NCBI GenBank assembly: GCA_947089135.1
Contig: CAMUJF010000004.1
Coordinates: forward strand, 1 to 64,000
Direction: 5' to 3'
DNA: 64,000 nucleotides
Origin: an uncultured Clostridia bacterium
Lineage (GTDB): Bacteria; Bacillota; Clostridia; Oscillospirales; Ruminococcaceae
In this document: one piece after another, positions 33,281-41,924 of the stretch
How positions within the stretch are numbered: position 1 is the stretch's first letter
Layout: each line of letters begins with the position of its first letter
Program-made: the position numbers and the translations under genes
The notes under the pieces: generated by a model
What the model was told of the DNA's origin: nothing
Seen by the model: the letters and a program-made list of their open reading frames with translations, nothing else
Database searches by the model: none

Positions 33281-33322
33281 ATGCAGTCAATGCTTGACTG
33301 CATAAGGGATATGTGCTATAAT
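33281..33322 (+). promoter_or_regulatory. Promoter of the cellulase gene with overlapping operator
   Basis: TTGACT (33294-33299), 17 bp, TATAAT (33317-33322). Perfect 10-bp arms ATGCAGTCAA (33281-33290) and TTGACTGCAT (33294-33303) lie 3 nt apart and cover the -35. A repressor there would block polymerase directly. Confidence 0.7.
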
Positions 33323-33397
33323 TACAGTATCGTGATTATTCTATATTTGGATTTCACGCGCATTTGTTTTAGACTTTTATATTTTTTTATATATTTT

Positions 33398-33411
33398 TGA
33401 AAACGTTTTCA
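33398..33411 (+). promoter_or_regulatory. cre-like / LacI-family operator
   Basis: TGAAAACGTTTTCA is a perfect 14-bp palindrome with the central CG typical of CcpA cre and other LacI-family sites. It is about 70 nt after the predicted start of the cellulase transcript and could act as a roadblock for catabolite control. Confidence 0.65.
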
Positions 33412-33472
33412 CACAAGTTTTAAAGTCTTGGGACTTAATATATTACTAATAGGAATGAAAGGAAAGATCACT

Positions 33473-34750
33473 ATGAAAAAATTATTCGGAAAAATCATCG
33501 CAGCGGCCGCCGCTTTGGCGCTTACCGCGTCCGTATTTTCGGGATGCTCAAAACCGGACGGCGACGGCGGAAACAGCGGCGGGTCTTCAGCTTCTTCCGC
33601 CGCAGAATGGAACGATCTGAACCAGACGGAGATCACTGCCGCAATGGGCATGGGTTGGAATCTGGGAAATCAGCTTGAAGCGTCACAGGACAAAGTGCCA
33701 AGCGAAACCGCATGGGGAAACGCAGTCATTTCGGAAGAGCTTATAAAGCTTGTCAAGGAAAACGGCTTCAGCACTGTAAGGATTCCCGTTTCTTATCTCT
33801 CAAAGATAGGGGAGGCTCCCGATTATAAAATTGACGAAGCGTGGCTCAACCGCGTTCAGGAGGTCGTGGACTATGTTGTAAACAACGACCTGTACGCTGT
33901 CATGAATATTCACGGCGACGGCTACTACACAGTTGACGGCGGTTGGCTGCTCTGCGTTGACGAAAATCAGGACGAGATCAAGGACAAGTACGAAAAGGTG
34001 TGGGCGCAGATAGCCGAACGTTTCAAGGACTACGACGAGCACCTTATATTTGAATCCATGAACGAAGAATTTGACAATACTTACGGCGAACCTGACCCCA
34101 AAGGCTACGAAAACATCAACGCCTACAATCAGATATTTGTGGATACTGTGCGTAAAACCGGCTCGAACAACGAAAAGCGCTGGCTGCTTATTCCAGGCTG
34201 GAACACCAATATAGGACACACTGCCGGAGACAAGGGCTTTGCGATACCGACCGACAACCTTTGCACAGCGGACGGAAACCGTCTTATGATATCGGTACAC
34301 TACTACGATCCCTACAATTTTACCATTGACGAGAATATTATGTCCGCAAAGACTCAGTGGGGCAAATACGCCGTTGAGGACTACGACAACTGGGGTCAGG
34401 AGGATTATGCGGATTCTCAGATGAAGCTTCTTAACGATAAATTTGTAAGTCAGGGCTATCCTGTTGTGATCGGCGAAATGGGCGTTCAGGACAAAACTCA
34501 TTTGAGCGCGGGCATGAACGAGTTCAGACGGTACTGGCTTGAGTACATAGTAAAGTCCGCCAAGAACAACGGCTGCATACCTGTTTACTGGGACAACGGC
34601 TGGAACGGCAAAAACGGCTTCGGTCTTTTTGACAGACTGAGCAAAAAGGTCACTCAGCCCGAACTTATAGAGGCCATGACAAGGGCTATAAATTCAGACG
34701 GAGACTATGAAATAGCGCCCCCGCAGATATCTGAAGACTCCGCCGAATAA
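33473..34750 (+). CDS. GH5 family endoglucanase lipoprotein
   Basis: This 425-residue protein has a lipoprotein signal with Cys25 (VFSGC), a Gly/Ser linker, then one GH5 barrel. It hydrolyses beta-1,4 glucan with retention. Visible residues are GMGWNLGNQLEA, VRIPVSY, the acid/base E200 in FESMNEE, HYYDPYNFT, the nucleophile E337 in VVIGEMGV, and YWDNG near the end. There is no dockerin or carbohydrate-binding module, so it is cell-anchored rather than cellulosomal. ATG 33473 follows GAAAGGAAAG. It has its own regulated promoter, and a WYL regulator follows 19 nt later. Confidence 0.93.
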   Translation: MKKLFGKIIAAAAALALTASVFSGCSKPDGDGGNSGGSSASSAAEWNDLNQTEITAAMGMGWNLGNQLEASQDKVPSETAWGNAVISEELIKLVKENGFSTVRIPVSYLSKIGEAPDYKIDEAWLNRVQEVVDYVVNNDLYAVMNIHGDGYYTVDGGWLLCVDENQDEIKDKYEKVWAQIAERFKDYDEHLIFESMNEEFDNTYGEPDPKGYENINAYNQIFVDTVRKTGSNNEKRWLLIPGWNTNIGHTAGDKGFAIPTDNLCTADGNRLMISVHYYDPYNFTIDENIMSAKTQWGKYAVEDYDNWGQEDYADSQMKLLNDKFVSQGYPVVIGEMGVQDKTHLSAGMNEFRRYWLEYIVKSAKNNGCIPVYWDNGWNGKNGFGLFDRLSKKVTQPELIEAMTRAINSDGDYEIAPPQISEDSAE

Positions 34751-34768
34751 ACGCAAAGGACGTCCGAT

Positions 34769-35695
34769 ATGAAGATAGACCGCCTTATAGGAATACTTTC
34801 GGTTCTTTTGCAGAGAGACAGGATAACAGCCGCCGAGCTTGCGGAAAAGTTTGAAGTGTCCCGCCGTACCATTGTCCGCGATATCGAGGATATCTCAAAG
34901 GCGGGTATTCCGATTGCGGCTTCACAGGGGCGGGGCGGCGGAATTTCGATCATGGAAGGTTTCAAGCTTGACCGCACCCTGCTTTCCTCCGAGGACATGA
35001 AAGCCATACTGACAGGCTTGCAGGGACTTGACAGCGTAAGCGAAAGCAGCCGTTACCGCCGCCTTATGGAAAAGCTTGACTCGGAAAACATGGTTAGTAC
35101 GGAAAGCGCGGAAAACAGCATTATTGTGGATCTGTCCTCATGGGATAAGAGCATGGTGTCCTCAAAGCTTGAAATTATAAAGTCCGCTATAGGAAACCGT
35201 GAAAAAATTTCCTTTTTGTACTATTCCCCCGAACGCACCGAAGAGCGTACTATCGAGCCGTACCGTCTGGTTTTCCAGTGGGCAAGCTGGTACGCGTGGG
35301 GGTACTGCGAAAAACGCAGGGACTATCGAATGTTCAAGCTAACGAGAATGACCAAACTGCGCGCCTCGGGAGAAAGCTTTACGCCCCGTGAAATACCCGC
35401 CTACAGCTGCGACAAGCTGAGGCATACAAAAGGTGAAATTTCAGTCAAGGTCAGGTTTGACAGCTCCGTCATGTGGCGGTTGGTGGACGAATTCGGCGCG
35501 GAGTATCTTTCCTCTGCCGCAATCGGAAACGAGGATAAGGACGGCAGCATTACCCTTGATTTTACATGGTCGGACGTTCCGTCGTTTTTCTCATATATAG
35601 CAGGGTTTCGCGAAGCTGCGGAAATTATTTCTCCCGAAGAATACAGAAATGAATATGCGAAGCTGCTTGAAAATATGCTGAAAAAATACCTGTAA
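34769..35695 (+). CDS. HTH and WYL domain transcriptional regulator
   Basis: The 308-residue YafY-like regulator has an N-terminal HTH (RLIGILSVLLQRDRITAAEL, then EVSRRTIVRDIEDI), a GRGGGI wing, and a WYL domain (EKISFLYYSP, ERTIEPYRLVFQWASWYAWG). WYL domains bind nucleotide or other ligands and steer DNA binding. It directly follows the GH5 gene, so they are probably co-transcribed. It may bind the dyad at the cellulase promoter, but this is unproven. Confidence 0.9.
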   Translation: MKIDRLIGILSVLLQRDRITAAELAEKFEVSRRTIVRDIEDISKAGIPIAASQGRGGGISIMEGFKLDRTLLSSEDMKAILTGLQGLDSVSESSRYRRLMEKLDSENMVSTESAENSIIVDLSSWDKSMVSSKLEIIKSAIGNREKISFLYYSPERTEERTIEPYRLVFQWASWYAWGYCEKRRDYRMFKLTRMTKLRASGESFTPREIPAYSCDKLRHTKGEISVKVRFDSSVMWRLVDEFGAEYLSSAAIGNEDKDGSITLDFTWSDVPSFFSYIAGFREAAEIISPEEYRNEYAKLLENMLKKYL

Positions 35696-35832
35696 TAAAT
35701 TTAAAGAAATCGGATAAAAGTTTTATGCGTATATTCCATTTTTAACGCAGCCTTTGAGCAAGAAAAGAACGGATTTTAATTTGCCGCGGAATAGGAAAAA
35801 TTCCTGTTGAAAATAAAAAAATCAAAAAAGTC

Positions 35833-35858
35833 GGGGCGGATAAAAATCCGCCCTTATA
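35833..35858 (+). terminator. Terminator-like hairpin after the WYL gene
   Basis: GGGCGGAT pairs with ATCCGCCC over a 4-nt loop, followed by TTATAT. It sits 13 nt before the next SD, so it could also affect translation of the MBL gene. Confidence 0.55.
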
Positions 35859-35879
35859 TCGCTTTTATCGGAGGATTTT

Positions 35880-36638
35880 ATGAGCTGGTTCACCACGGAA
35901 AAAATTGACGAAGATACATATATTATCAGTGAATACCGCCATTGGGAAGAAACTCACTGTTACCTTTTGGTCGGCTCGGAGCGGTGTCTGCTGATAGATA
36001 CGGGGCTTGGGATATGCAATATTTTTGAGGAAGTTTCAAGGCTTACCGATAAGCACGTCACTGCTGTTGCTACTCACATTCATTGGGATCATATCGGCGG
36101 ACATAAATATTTTCCCGATTTTTATGCTCACGGCGAGGAACTTGAATGGCTGGACGGAAAATTTCCGCTTACGATTGAAACAATACGGGAAATGGTCTGC
36201 GACAGATGTGAGCTGCCTGAAAATTATGATGTCAGCGTCTACGAATTTTTTCAGGGCAAGCCTGCGAAAATACTTTCCGACGGAGACGAAATAGACATTG
36301 GAGGACGTGTTATAACCGTCTTTCACACGCCGGGACATTCTCCCGGGCATATGTGCTTTTGGGAGAATGAGCGTAATTATCTTTTTACGGGGGACTTGGT
36401 TTACCTTGATACGCTTTTTGCATATTATCCCTCGACAGATCCCGAAGCTTATCTGAAATCGCTTGAAAAAATTGCGGAATTGCCTGCGAAAAAGATTTTT
36501 CCCGCGCACCATTCTCTTAATATAAAACCTGCTGTAATTACAGAAATGCGGGACGAATTTCGCAAGCTGAATGCGTCGGGAAAATTACATCACGGCAGCG
36601 GAACTTTTGATTTCGGAAGCTGGGCAGTATGGCTGTAA
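35880..36638 (+). CDS. MBL-fold metallo-hydrolase
   Basis: This 252-residue metallo-beta-lactamase-fold enzyme has the metal motif THIHWDHIGG (HxHxDH), a later His in HTPGHSPGHMCFW, the bridging Asp in FTGDLVY, and a last His in FPAHHS. All zinc ligands are present. The group covers glyoxalase II-like thioesterases, lactonases and others; the substrate is unknown. SD GGAGGA precedes it. The codon use looks AT-richer than upstream genes. Confidence 0.88.
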   Translation: MSWFTTEKIDEDTYIISEYRHWEETHCYLLVGSERCLLIDTGLGICNIFEEVSRLTDKHVTAVATHIHWDHIGGHKYFPDFYAHGEELEWLDGKFPLTIETIREMVCDRCELPENYDVSVYEFFQGKPAKILSDGDEIDIGGRVITVFHTPGHSPGHMCFWENERNYLFTGDLVYLDTLFAYYPSTDPEAYLKSLEKIAELPAKKIFPAHHSLNIKPAVITEMRDEFRKLNASGKLHHGSGTFDFGSWAVWL

Positions 36639-36776
36639 AAACGCGGATCAGTTTTGCTGCAGCAGTAAAAATAAATTAATTGATGATTTAAAGATGTATA
36701 AATATTGTTATATAACACTAATTATTTATAAACCGGCGTTATATTACAGCCGATATTTAATAAAGGAGGTTCCACA

Positions 36777-37568
36777 GTGAAAGCAGGGATATCAACAGCG
36801 TGCTTATATCCGATGGAGCTTGAAAATGCTTTTAGACAGCTTGCGGAAAACGGAATAAAAACCGCGGAGATTTTTGTCAATTCCCACTGTGAGCTTTACG
36901 ATCCGTACCGCGGCGAAATGCTTGCGGTCAAAAAAGAATACGGCGTTGATGTTGTTTCGGTACACCCCTACTCGTGCAGCATAGAGCCAATAATGCTTTT
37001 TACGGTTTATGAGCGTCGGCTTGCGGATATGCTGGATTACTATAAAAGATTTTTTGAGTATGTGAATTATTTCGGAGCGAAATATTTTATTCTCCACGGC
37101 AACAAGCCGCAGAACCCTTTCCCCGATGAAAAATATTTTGAAAGGTATTTGAAATTGCAGGAGGTCGCCGAACAGTTCGGCATATGCGTTTTGCAGGAAA
37201 ACGTTGCGCGCTGCACAAGCAGGGATCTTGCTTTTCTTGTGAAAATGATAGAATATTTAGGGGACAAGGCGGCTTTTGTTCTGGACGTCAAACAGGCTCA
37301 CCGCAGCGGATACGATCCTTTGGAAATAGTCCGTGCGCTGGGGAAAAATATCAGACACGTACATTTTTCCGATTACGGAAATGCGGGAGATTGTTTGAAA
37401 TTCGGTTTCGGAGAGTACGATAATCTCACGCTTTTCAGAGAGTTAAAAAAATTCGGATATGACGGAAATGTTATTATTGAGCTTTACAGGGGAAGCCATA
37501 ACGGCGCGGAGGATCTGGCGGAAAATTGCAGAACTCTGAATAAATTTATTGCGGAAAATAATTTTTGA
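36777..37568 (+). CDS. Sugar phosphate isomerase/epimerase-like TIM barrel
   Basis: The 263-residue protein has the xylose-isomerase-like/AP endonuclease 2 TIM barrel layout. It starts MKAGISTACLYPMELENAF and has HPYSCSIEP, ILHGNKPQNPFPDE, VLQENVARCTS, FVLDVKQAHRSG, RHVHFSDYG and the last VIIELYRG; these His/Glu/Asp positions fit a metal site. The start is GTG 36777, 7 nt after AAAGGAGG. The 13-nt gap to the next gene suggests an operon. The substrate cannot be named. Confidence 0.85.
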   Translation: MKAGISTACLYPMELENAFRQLAENGIKTAEIFVNSHCELYDPYRGEMLAVKKEYGVDVVSVHPYSCSIEPIMLFTVYERRLADMLDYYKRFFEYVNYFGAKYFILHGNKPQNPFPDEKYFERYLKLQEVAEQFGICVLQENVARCTSRDLAFLVKMIEYLGDKAAFVLDVKQAHRSGYDPLEIVRALGKNIRHVHFSDYGNAGDCLKFGFGEYDNLTLFRELKKFGYDGNVIIELYRGSHNGAEDLAENCRTLNKFIAENNF

Positions 37569-37580
37569 AAGGAATAAAAT

Positions 37581-38039
37581 ATGAACGGTTTAATATCAAA
37601 ATGCGGTTTGAACTGCGCTGAATGCGATCTAAAGGAAAGTTGCGGAGGCTGCGGGGAGGTAGGCAAAAACTGCATGATCGCCTCCTGCTGCGAAAGCAAG
37701 GGACATGAAAAATGCGAAAGCTTTTTTGACCCCGGCAAAAAATGCAGCCTGAGAGACGAACTTATTTCGGAGTTTAACGTCCTCGGTATCGAAGATATGG
37801 AGGAGGTCACGAGCCTGTATGCGCTGAAAGGCTCATTTGTCAACCTTGAATACACGCTTCCGGGAGGACAAAATATCAGGTTCTGGCAGGACGATAAAAT
37901 ATACCTCGGCAATCAGATATGCAAAAAAGGCAGCGACAGATGTTACGGTTTGACTGCGGACGAAAAATATCTTCTGGTCTGCGAATACGGCGAAAACGGC
38001 TCCAACGCAGAGATAGTGGTTTTTAAACGCAGAAAATGA
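37581..38039 (+). CDS. Cysteine-rich DUF3795-like protein
   Basis: The first 60 residues carry about a dozen Cys: CGLNCAECDLKESCGGCGE, then CMIASCCESKG and KCESFF. This is the look of DUF3795, thought to bind metal. The C-terminal half has VNLEYTLPGGQNIRFWQDDK without a known domain. It sits 13 nt after the TIM-barrel gene. Function is unknown. Confidence 0.75.
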   Translation: MNGLISKCGLNCAECDLKESCGGCGEVGKNCMIASCCESKGHEKCESFFDPGKKCSLRDELISEFNVLGIEDMEEVTSLYALKGSFVNLEYTLPGGQNIRFWQDDKIYLGNQICKKGSDRCYGLTADEKYLLVCEYGENGSNAEIVVFKRRK

Positions 38040-38071
38040 CGTGCGTTTTGCTCCTGTTAAAACCTTATCTA

Positions 38072-38100
38072 TTGACAATATGCGCAATTAATAGTATAAT
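38072..38100 (+). promoter_or_regulatory. glyQS: Promoter of glycyl-tRNA synthetase gene
   Basis: TTGACA (38072-38077), 17 bp, TATAAT (38095-38100). The leader is only about 35 nt, so there is no room for a T-box. Confidence 0.8.
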
Positions 38101-38139
38101 TATGGATATGCTTTAAAAATCAAAAAGGTGGTTACTTAA

Positions 38140-39513
38140 ATGGCTGAAAAAAGTATGGATAAAATAGTTGCGCTTTGTAAAGGCAGAGGCTTTGTTTACC
38201 CCGGTTCCGAGATATACGGAGGATTGGCAAACACCTGGGATTACGGTCCTTTAGGCGCGCTGCTGAAAAATAATATCAAAAACGCTTGGCTGAAAAAATT
38301 CGTGCAGGAATGCCCCTATAACGTGGGACTTGACAGCGCTATTTTGATGAATCCCCAGACTTGGGTTGCTTCGGGACATCTGGGCGGTTTCTCCGACCCT
38401 CTTATGGACTGCCGCGAGTGCAAGACAAGACACCGCGCCGACCAGCTTATCGAGTCCCAGACCGACACTAACCCCACGGGTTGGACTAACGAGCAGATGA
38501 GCGATTTTATCGAGAATAACGATATTAAGTGTCCCAACTGCGGAAAGAAAAACTTTACCCCTATCCGTCAGTTCAACCTGATGTTCAAGACCTTTCAGGG
38601 AGTTACCGAGGACTCCAAAGCGGAGCTTTATCTCCGTCCCGAAACAGCGCAGGGCATTTTTGTAAACTTTGCCAATATCCAGCGCACCACAAGAAAGAAA
38701 GTACCTTTCGGCGTGGCGCAGGTGGGTAAATCTTTCCGTAACGAAATTACCCCCGGTAACTTTATTTTCCGCGTACGCGAGTTCGAGCAGATGGAGCTTG
38801 AATTTTTCTGCAAGCCCGGCACAGACCTTGAATGGTTCCAGTACTGGAGAACCTACTGCCGCGACTTCCTGCTGAGCCTCGGCATCAAGAAGGAACACCT
38901 CCGTCTCCGCGACCACTCTCCCGAAGAACTTTCCTTCTACTCAAAGGCTACCACCGATTTCGAGTACCTTTTCCCATTCGGCTGGGGCGAGCTTTGGGGC
39001 ATTGCGGACAGAACCGATTACGACCTTACACAGCACATCAAGACAAGCGGAAAGTCTCTTGAATATTTCGATCCCGAAACAAACGAAAAATATGTACCCT
39101 ATGTTATTGAGCCGTCCCTCGGCGTTGAAAGACTTTTCCTTTCGATCGTCTGCGAAGCTTACGACGAGGAGGAAATAGGCGAGGGAGACGTGCGTACCGT
39201 TATGCACCTCCACCCTGCCCTTGCTCCTATCAAGGCTGCAGTGCTGCCCCTTACCAAAAAGCTCAAGGAGCAGGCGACAGAGGTTTACACCATGCTTTCA
39301 AAGCATTTCTCCGTGGACTACGACGAGGCGGGTCAGATAGGCAAGCGTTACCGCCGTCAGGACGAAATAGGTACTCCGTTCTGCATTACCTATGATTTCG
39401 ACACCCTTGAAAAGGACGGCTGCGTAACAGTCCGCGACCGCGATACCATGGAGCAGGAGCGCGTTAAAATCGAGGAGCTTGTTGCTTATCTCAACAAAAA
39501 GCTGGAGTTTTAA
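38140..39513 (+). CDS. glyQS: Glycyl-tRNA synthetase, single-chain dimeric type
   Basis: This class II synthetase charges tRNA-Gly. The 457-residue protein has motif 1 region GPLGALLKNNIKNAWLKKF, a zinc-like set of Cys (CRECKTRHRA; CPNCGKKN), and LRPETAQGIFVNF. Motif 2 is VPFGVAQVGKSFRNEITP, motif 3 EPSLGVERLFLSI, and the anticodon-binding domain carries PIKAAVLPL. It lacks the alpha/beta split found in many bacteria. SD AAAAGGTGG precedes it. Confidence 0.97.
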   Translation: MAEKSMDKIVALCKGRGFVYPGSEIYGGLANTWDYGPLGALLKNNIKNAWLKKFVQECPYNVGLDSAILMNPQTWVASGHLGGFSDPLMDCRECKTRHRADQLIESQTDTNPTGWTNEQMSDFIENNDIKCPNCGKKNFTPIRQFNLMFKTFQGVTEDSKAELYLRPETAQGIFVNFANIQRTTRKKVPFGVAQVGKSFRNEITPGNFIFRVREFEQMELEFFCKPGTDLEWFQYWRTYCRDFLLSLGIKKEHLRLRDHSPEELSFYSKATTDFEYLFPFGWGELWGIADRTDYDLTQHIKTSGKSLEYFDPETNEKYVPYVIEPSLGVERLFLSIVCEAYDEEEIGEGDVRTVMHLHPALAPIKAAVLPLTKKLKEQATEVYTMLSKHFSVDYDEAGQIGKRYRRQDEIGTPFCITYDFDTLEKDGCVTVRDRDTMEQERVKIEELVAYLNKKLEF

Positions 39514-39558
39514 GCTATACACAAAGGACTATAGGCAAAAATTATTACCAAGCGTAAA

Positions 39559-39591
39559 AATATCGGAGCATTTACTGCTCCGATATTCGTT
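39559..39591 (+). terminator. Terminator of glycyl-tRNA synthetase gene
   Basis: AATATCGGAGCA pairs perfectly with TGCTCCGATATT over a 5-nt loop; only a short T-rich tail follows. It also faces the convergent small gene at 39596. Confidence 0.75.
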
Positions 39592-39595
39592 ACGT

Positions 39596-39844
39596 TTATA
39601 TTCTCATAATGCCTTTCAGAATCTTCACCGCAAAGCAGAAGCCTTGTTTAAAAGCGTCGTTAAATGTGCAGTACGTCAAATTTGTGTTTTCCCGCTTGAT
39701 CTTTTCCGCTTTTTCTTCGTCACTTGCACATTCTTCAACGATTTTCAAAAAATCGTCCATAGCGTATATGGTTTCGGGACTTTTGCACCGTGAAAATTCG
39801 TCACAGTTAAGCAGCGCGTCAAAGCTGAATTCATTGCAATCCAT
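39596..39844 (-). CDS. Small acidic protein, unknown
   Basis: An 82-residue soluble protein. An acidic, Cys-containing first half (MDCNEFSFDALLNCDEFSRC) and a charged helix (EECASDEEKAEKIKREN) lead to NDAFKQGFCFAVKILKGIM at the end. The second ATG (39844) fits SD AAAGGA better than the one at 39850. It is divergent from the ribbon-helix-helix gene across repeated TACGTAC sites and has an extended -10 TGCTATAAT. No family was recognised. Confidence 0.6.
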   Translation of the reverse strand: MDCNEFSFDALLNCDEFSRCKSPETIYAMDDFLKIVEECASDEEKAEKIKRENTNLTYCTFNDAFKQGFCFAVKILKGIMRI

Positions 39845-39886
39845 AAGCATTTCCTTTCGTGTTTTATCTTGATTTTATTATAGCAC

Positions 39887-39944
39887 ATTTTACGTACGTA
39901 ACTCATGTACTTACTGTAAATATTTTAAGAATTTTACGTACATA
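39887..39944. promoter_or_regulatory. TACGTAC repeats between divergent small genes
   Basis: TTTTACGTACGTAA (39888-39901) and TTTTACGTACATAA (39932-39945) are near-identical sites 44 bp apart, with a half-like TGTACTTAC between them. The minus-strand -10 lies beside the first site. They are good candidates for binding by the adjacent ribbon-helix-helix protein. Confidence 0.6.
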
Positions 39945-39966
39945 AACAATTAATGGAGTATAAATA

Positions 39967-40161
39967 ATGGGAGTATTTAACAGAAACGAGTATATGCGTG
40001 AGTACCGAAATAAAAACAAAGAAAATATAAAACAGCTAAAAGTAGATATAAAATCCGAAGATTACGCGATAATAGACGATTACTGCAAAGTGAAAAAAAT
40101 CAGCAAGGCGAAGTTCATCGTTGAAGCCTGCAAATATTATATTGACAGCCACAGCGAATAA
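39967..40161 (+). CDS. Ribbon-helix-helix (Arc-like) DNA-binding protein
   Basis: A 64-residue protein with a basic N-terminus (NRNEYMREYRNKNKENIKQL), a strand KVDIKSEDYA, then two helices (IIDDYCKVKKISKAKFIVEA). This is the RHH layout. It would dimerise and bind the TACGTAC sites just upstream, controlling itself and the divergent acidic protein. RHH proteins of this size are often antitoxins, but neither neighbour resembles a known toxin. Confidence 0.7.
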   Translation: MGVFNRNEYMREYRNKNKENIKQLKVDIKSEDYAIIDDYCKVKKISKAKFIVEACKYYIDSHSE

Positions 40162-40198
40162 TTCTAACCTCTATCATCTAAAAAGAAAGGAACTTACT

Positions 40199-41167
40199 AT
40201 GCCCGATACCGAAAAAAATGAACCGCGCGGGGACGATAACGCGGAAAATCCCAAAAAGAAAAAAGGCAAGTCCTTTATGGACGTTTACCGCGAGGTGAAT
40301 GAAAAGGAACGAGCCGAGGAGATCAAACGCCAGAGCGAACTTGAAGCGGAGAGAGCCGAACGGGAGCGCAGGGAAAGAGACCGCTACGCCGAAAAGCTCA
40401 GGCAGGAAAAGCTGGAGCTTTTAAAGCTTAAACAGGGGGTAATTTCGGAGGAGGACGTTCCGGTCGAGGTCAAGGAAGAACGTCACTACACGGTCGGGGA
40501 AAAAATAAGCAACTTCTTTTACCATAATAAAATGTATGTTATTATCGGGACTGCGCTGTTTCTTATTCTGGCGTTTTTGGTGTACGACCTTGCCACGCGG
40601 GTCACTCCCGACGTTTCGGTAATGATAATCGCCAAGGACGATGCATTCCAGTTCTATACCGAGAACATGGAAAAGCTTTTCGAGCGCTACTGCGAGGACT
40701 ACAACGGGGACGGCAAGGTGGACGTGAGAGTGTTTTACGCTCCCGCGGTAATGGGGGATTCCCCCGAAGAGCTGTATACCCGTCAGGCTGACCAGACAAA
40801 GCTTGTAGCGGAATTTCAGTCGGGAGACACCGTTCTCATAATCGCCGACGATGAAGCCTGTGAGGCGATCGGCATTGTGGAGGGCGACGGAGTTTTAGCG
40901 GACATAAGCAAGGATTTTCCGAACGATGAAAATGTTTCGGGATTCGGTTATATGCTTAGCGGAACAAGCATGGCTGAGGATATTGAATATTCCGCGTTTT
41001 CCGATGAGTTGTTCGCAGCATTCAGGGAACCCCGCGGAGGCATCGGCATGAACGAGGAAGAATTCAGAGAAAATTATGAACACGCTGTTGAAATGTGGAG
41101 AAACTATATCACGGGCAACGAAATAAATCCCGTACCCGAAGATACGGACGGCAGCAGTCAGGAATAG
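40199..41167 (+). CDS. Single-pass membrane protein with coiled coil
   Basis: The 322-residue protein has a highly charged cytoplasmic region (about 1-100) with a predicted coiled coil (RQSELEAERAERERRERDR) and one helix MYVIIGTALFLILAFLVYDL. An extracellular domain with VTPDVSVMIIAKDDAF and DYNGDGKVDVRVF, an EF-hand-like acidic loop, follows. ATG 40199 follows GAAAGGAAC. It pairs with the next gene (38-nt gap). No family was recognised. Confidence 0.75.
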   Translation: MPDTEKNEPRGDDNAENPKKKKGKSFMDVYREVNEKERAEEIKRQSELEAERAERERRERDRYAEKLRQEKLELLKLKQGVISEEDVPVEVKEERHYTVGEKISNFFYHNKMYVIIGTALFLILAFLVYDLATRVTPDVSVMIIAKDDAFQFYTENMEKLFERYCEDYNGDGKVDVRVFYAPAVMGDSPEELYTRQADQTKLVAEFQSGDTVLIIADDEACEAIGIVEGDGVLADISKDFPNDENVSGFGYMLSGTSMAEDIEYSAFSDELFAAFREPRGGIGMNEEEFRENYEHAVEMWRNYITGNEINPVPEDTDGSSQE

Positions 41168-41205
41168 GCAGCCGAGTTGAAAACGTCCGTGAAAGGAGAG
41201 CTGCA

Positions 41206-41757
41206 ATGAGCAGATTTCGGTTTGAAATAAACGTTGAGCCAAAGGATATCCCGAACCTTGACGATTCTCACAAACGGGACTGTGCTGACGCTCTGAAAAA
41301 TGTGATAAATCATGTATTCAAGTACACTCTTATTTTCTCTGTTGCAGTAATGGCGTTTTTCGGATTATATTCTCTTTTCGGGTTCACATATCTTATGCGA
41401 ATGGAAAAAATGCTGCCGCAGATAAATCTTTTCCTGCCGCTCCTGGCGCTGGCTGCATTTATTCTGGAATTCATTGCCGGTACTATGAACAAGCCCGCTT
41501 TGGTAATTGAGGTAATACTTAATATTCTGCTGATCTTTTCAGCTATACTGATTATTCCGACAGTGTGGATAGTTCCCTTTGCGCTTTATGCGGCGGTCAT
41601 TCATATTAAGCTTATCACCTTTATACCGTTTCACAGAACGCTTTCGGAGCAAGCGGGGTATCCCGAATTTACTCCGCTTCCTACAAAAGACGAAATTGCC
41701 GCAGAGAGGAAAGACTCCGGTTCTGAGGCGGAGACGGATAAAAGAGATCGGAATTAA
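41206..41757 (+). CDS. Four-helix membrane protein, unknown
   Basis: A 183-residue protein with a polar N-terminus (NVEPKDIPNLDDSHKRDC), about four membrane helices and an acidic tail. ATG 41206 follows GAAAGGAGAG. The upstream coiled-coil membrane protein is likely a partner, because the two are close in one unit that ends at a shared terminator. Function is unknown. Confidence 0.72.
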   Translation: MSRFRFEINVEPKDIPNLDDSHKRDCADALKNVINHVFKYTLIFSVAVMAFFGLYSLFGFTYLMRMEKMLPQINLFLPLLALAAFILEFIAGTMNKPALVIEVILNILLIFSAILIIPTVWIVPFALYAAVIHIKLITFIPFHRTLSEQAGYPEFTPLPTKDEIAAERKDSGSEAETDKRDRN

Positions 41758-41781
41758 ATATTTAAAATGTTGTTTTAAAGC

Positions 41782-41819
41782 AGCCGCTTTGGAGAAGTTC
41801 CGAAGCGGCTTTTGTTTTT
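41782..41819 (+). terminator. Terminator of the membrane-protein pair
   Basis: AGCCGCTT pairs with AAGCGGCT, followed by TTTGTTTTT. Confidence 0.75.
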
Positions 41820-41831
41820 AACATCTTAGTG

Positions 41832-41879
41832 GGATACAAAAATACCCTGCTGCAATTAATGAAAAACGCAGCAGGGTAT
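41832..41879 (-). terminator. Terminator of the sugar-binding lipoprotein gene
   Basis: ATACCCTGCTGC pairs perfectly with GCAGCAGGGTAT; on the minus strand TTTTTGTAT follows. Confidence 0.8.
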
Positions 41880-41924
41880 AATTTTTGTTATTCATCGGCA
41901 AAATACGCGCCGTGATTTTTATAA

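Noticed and set aside
38041..38139. T-box leader before the glycyl-tRNA synthetase gene
   Set aside because: The promoter is too close to the gene (about 35-nt leader) to hold one.
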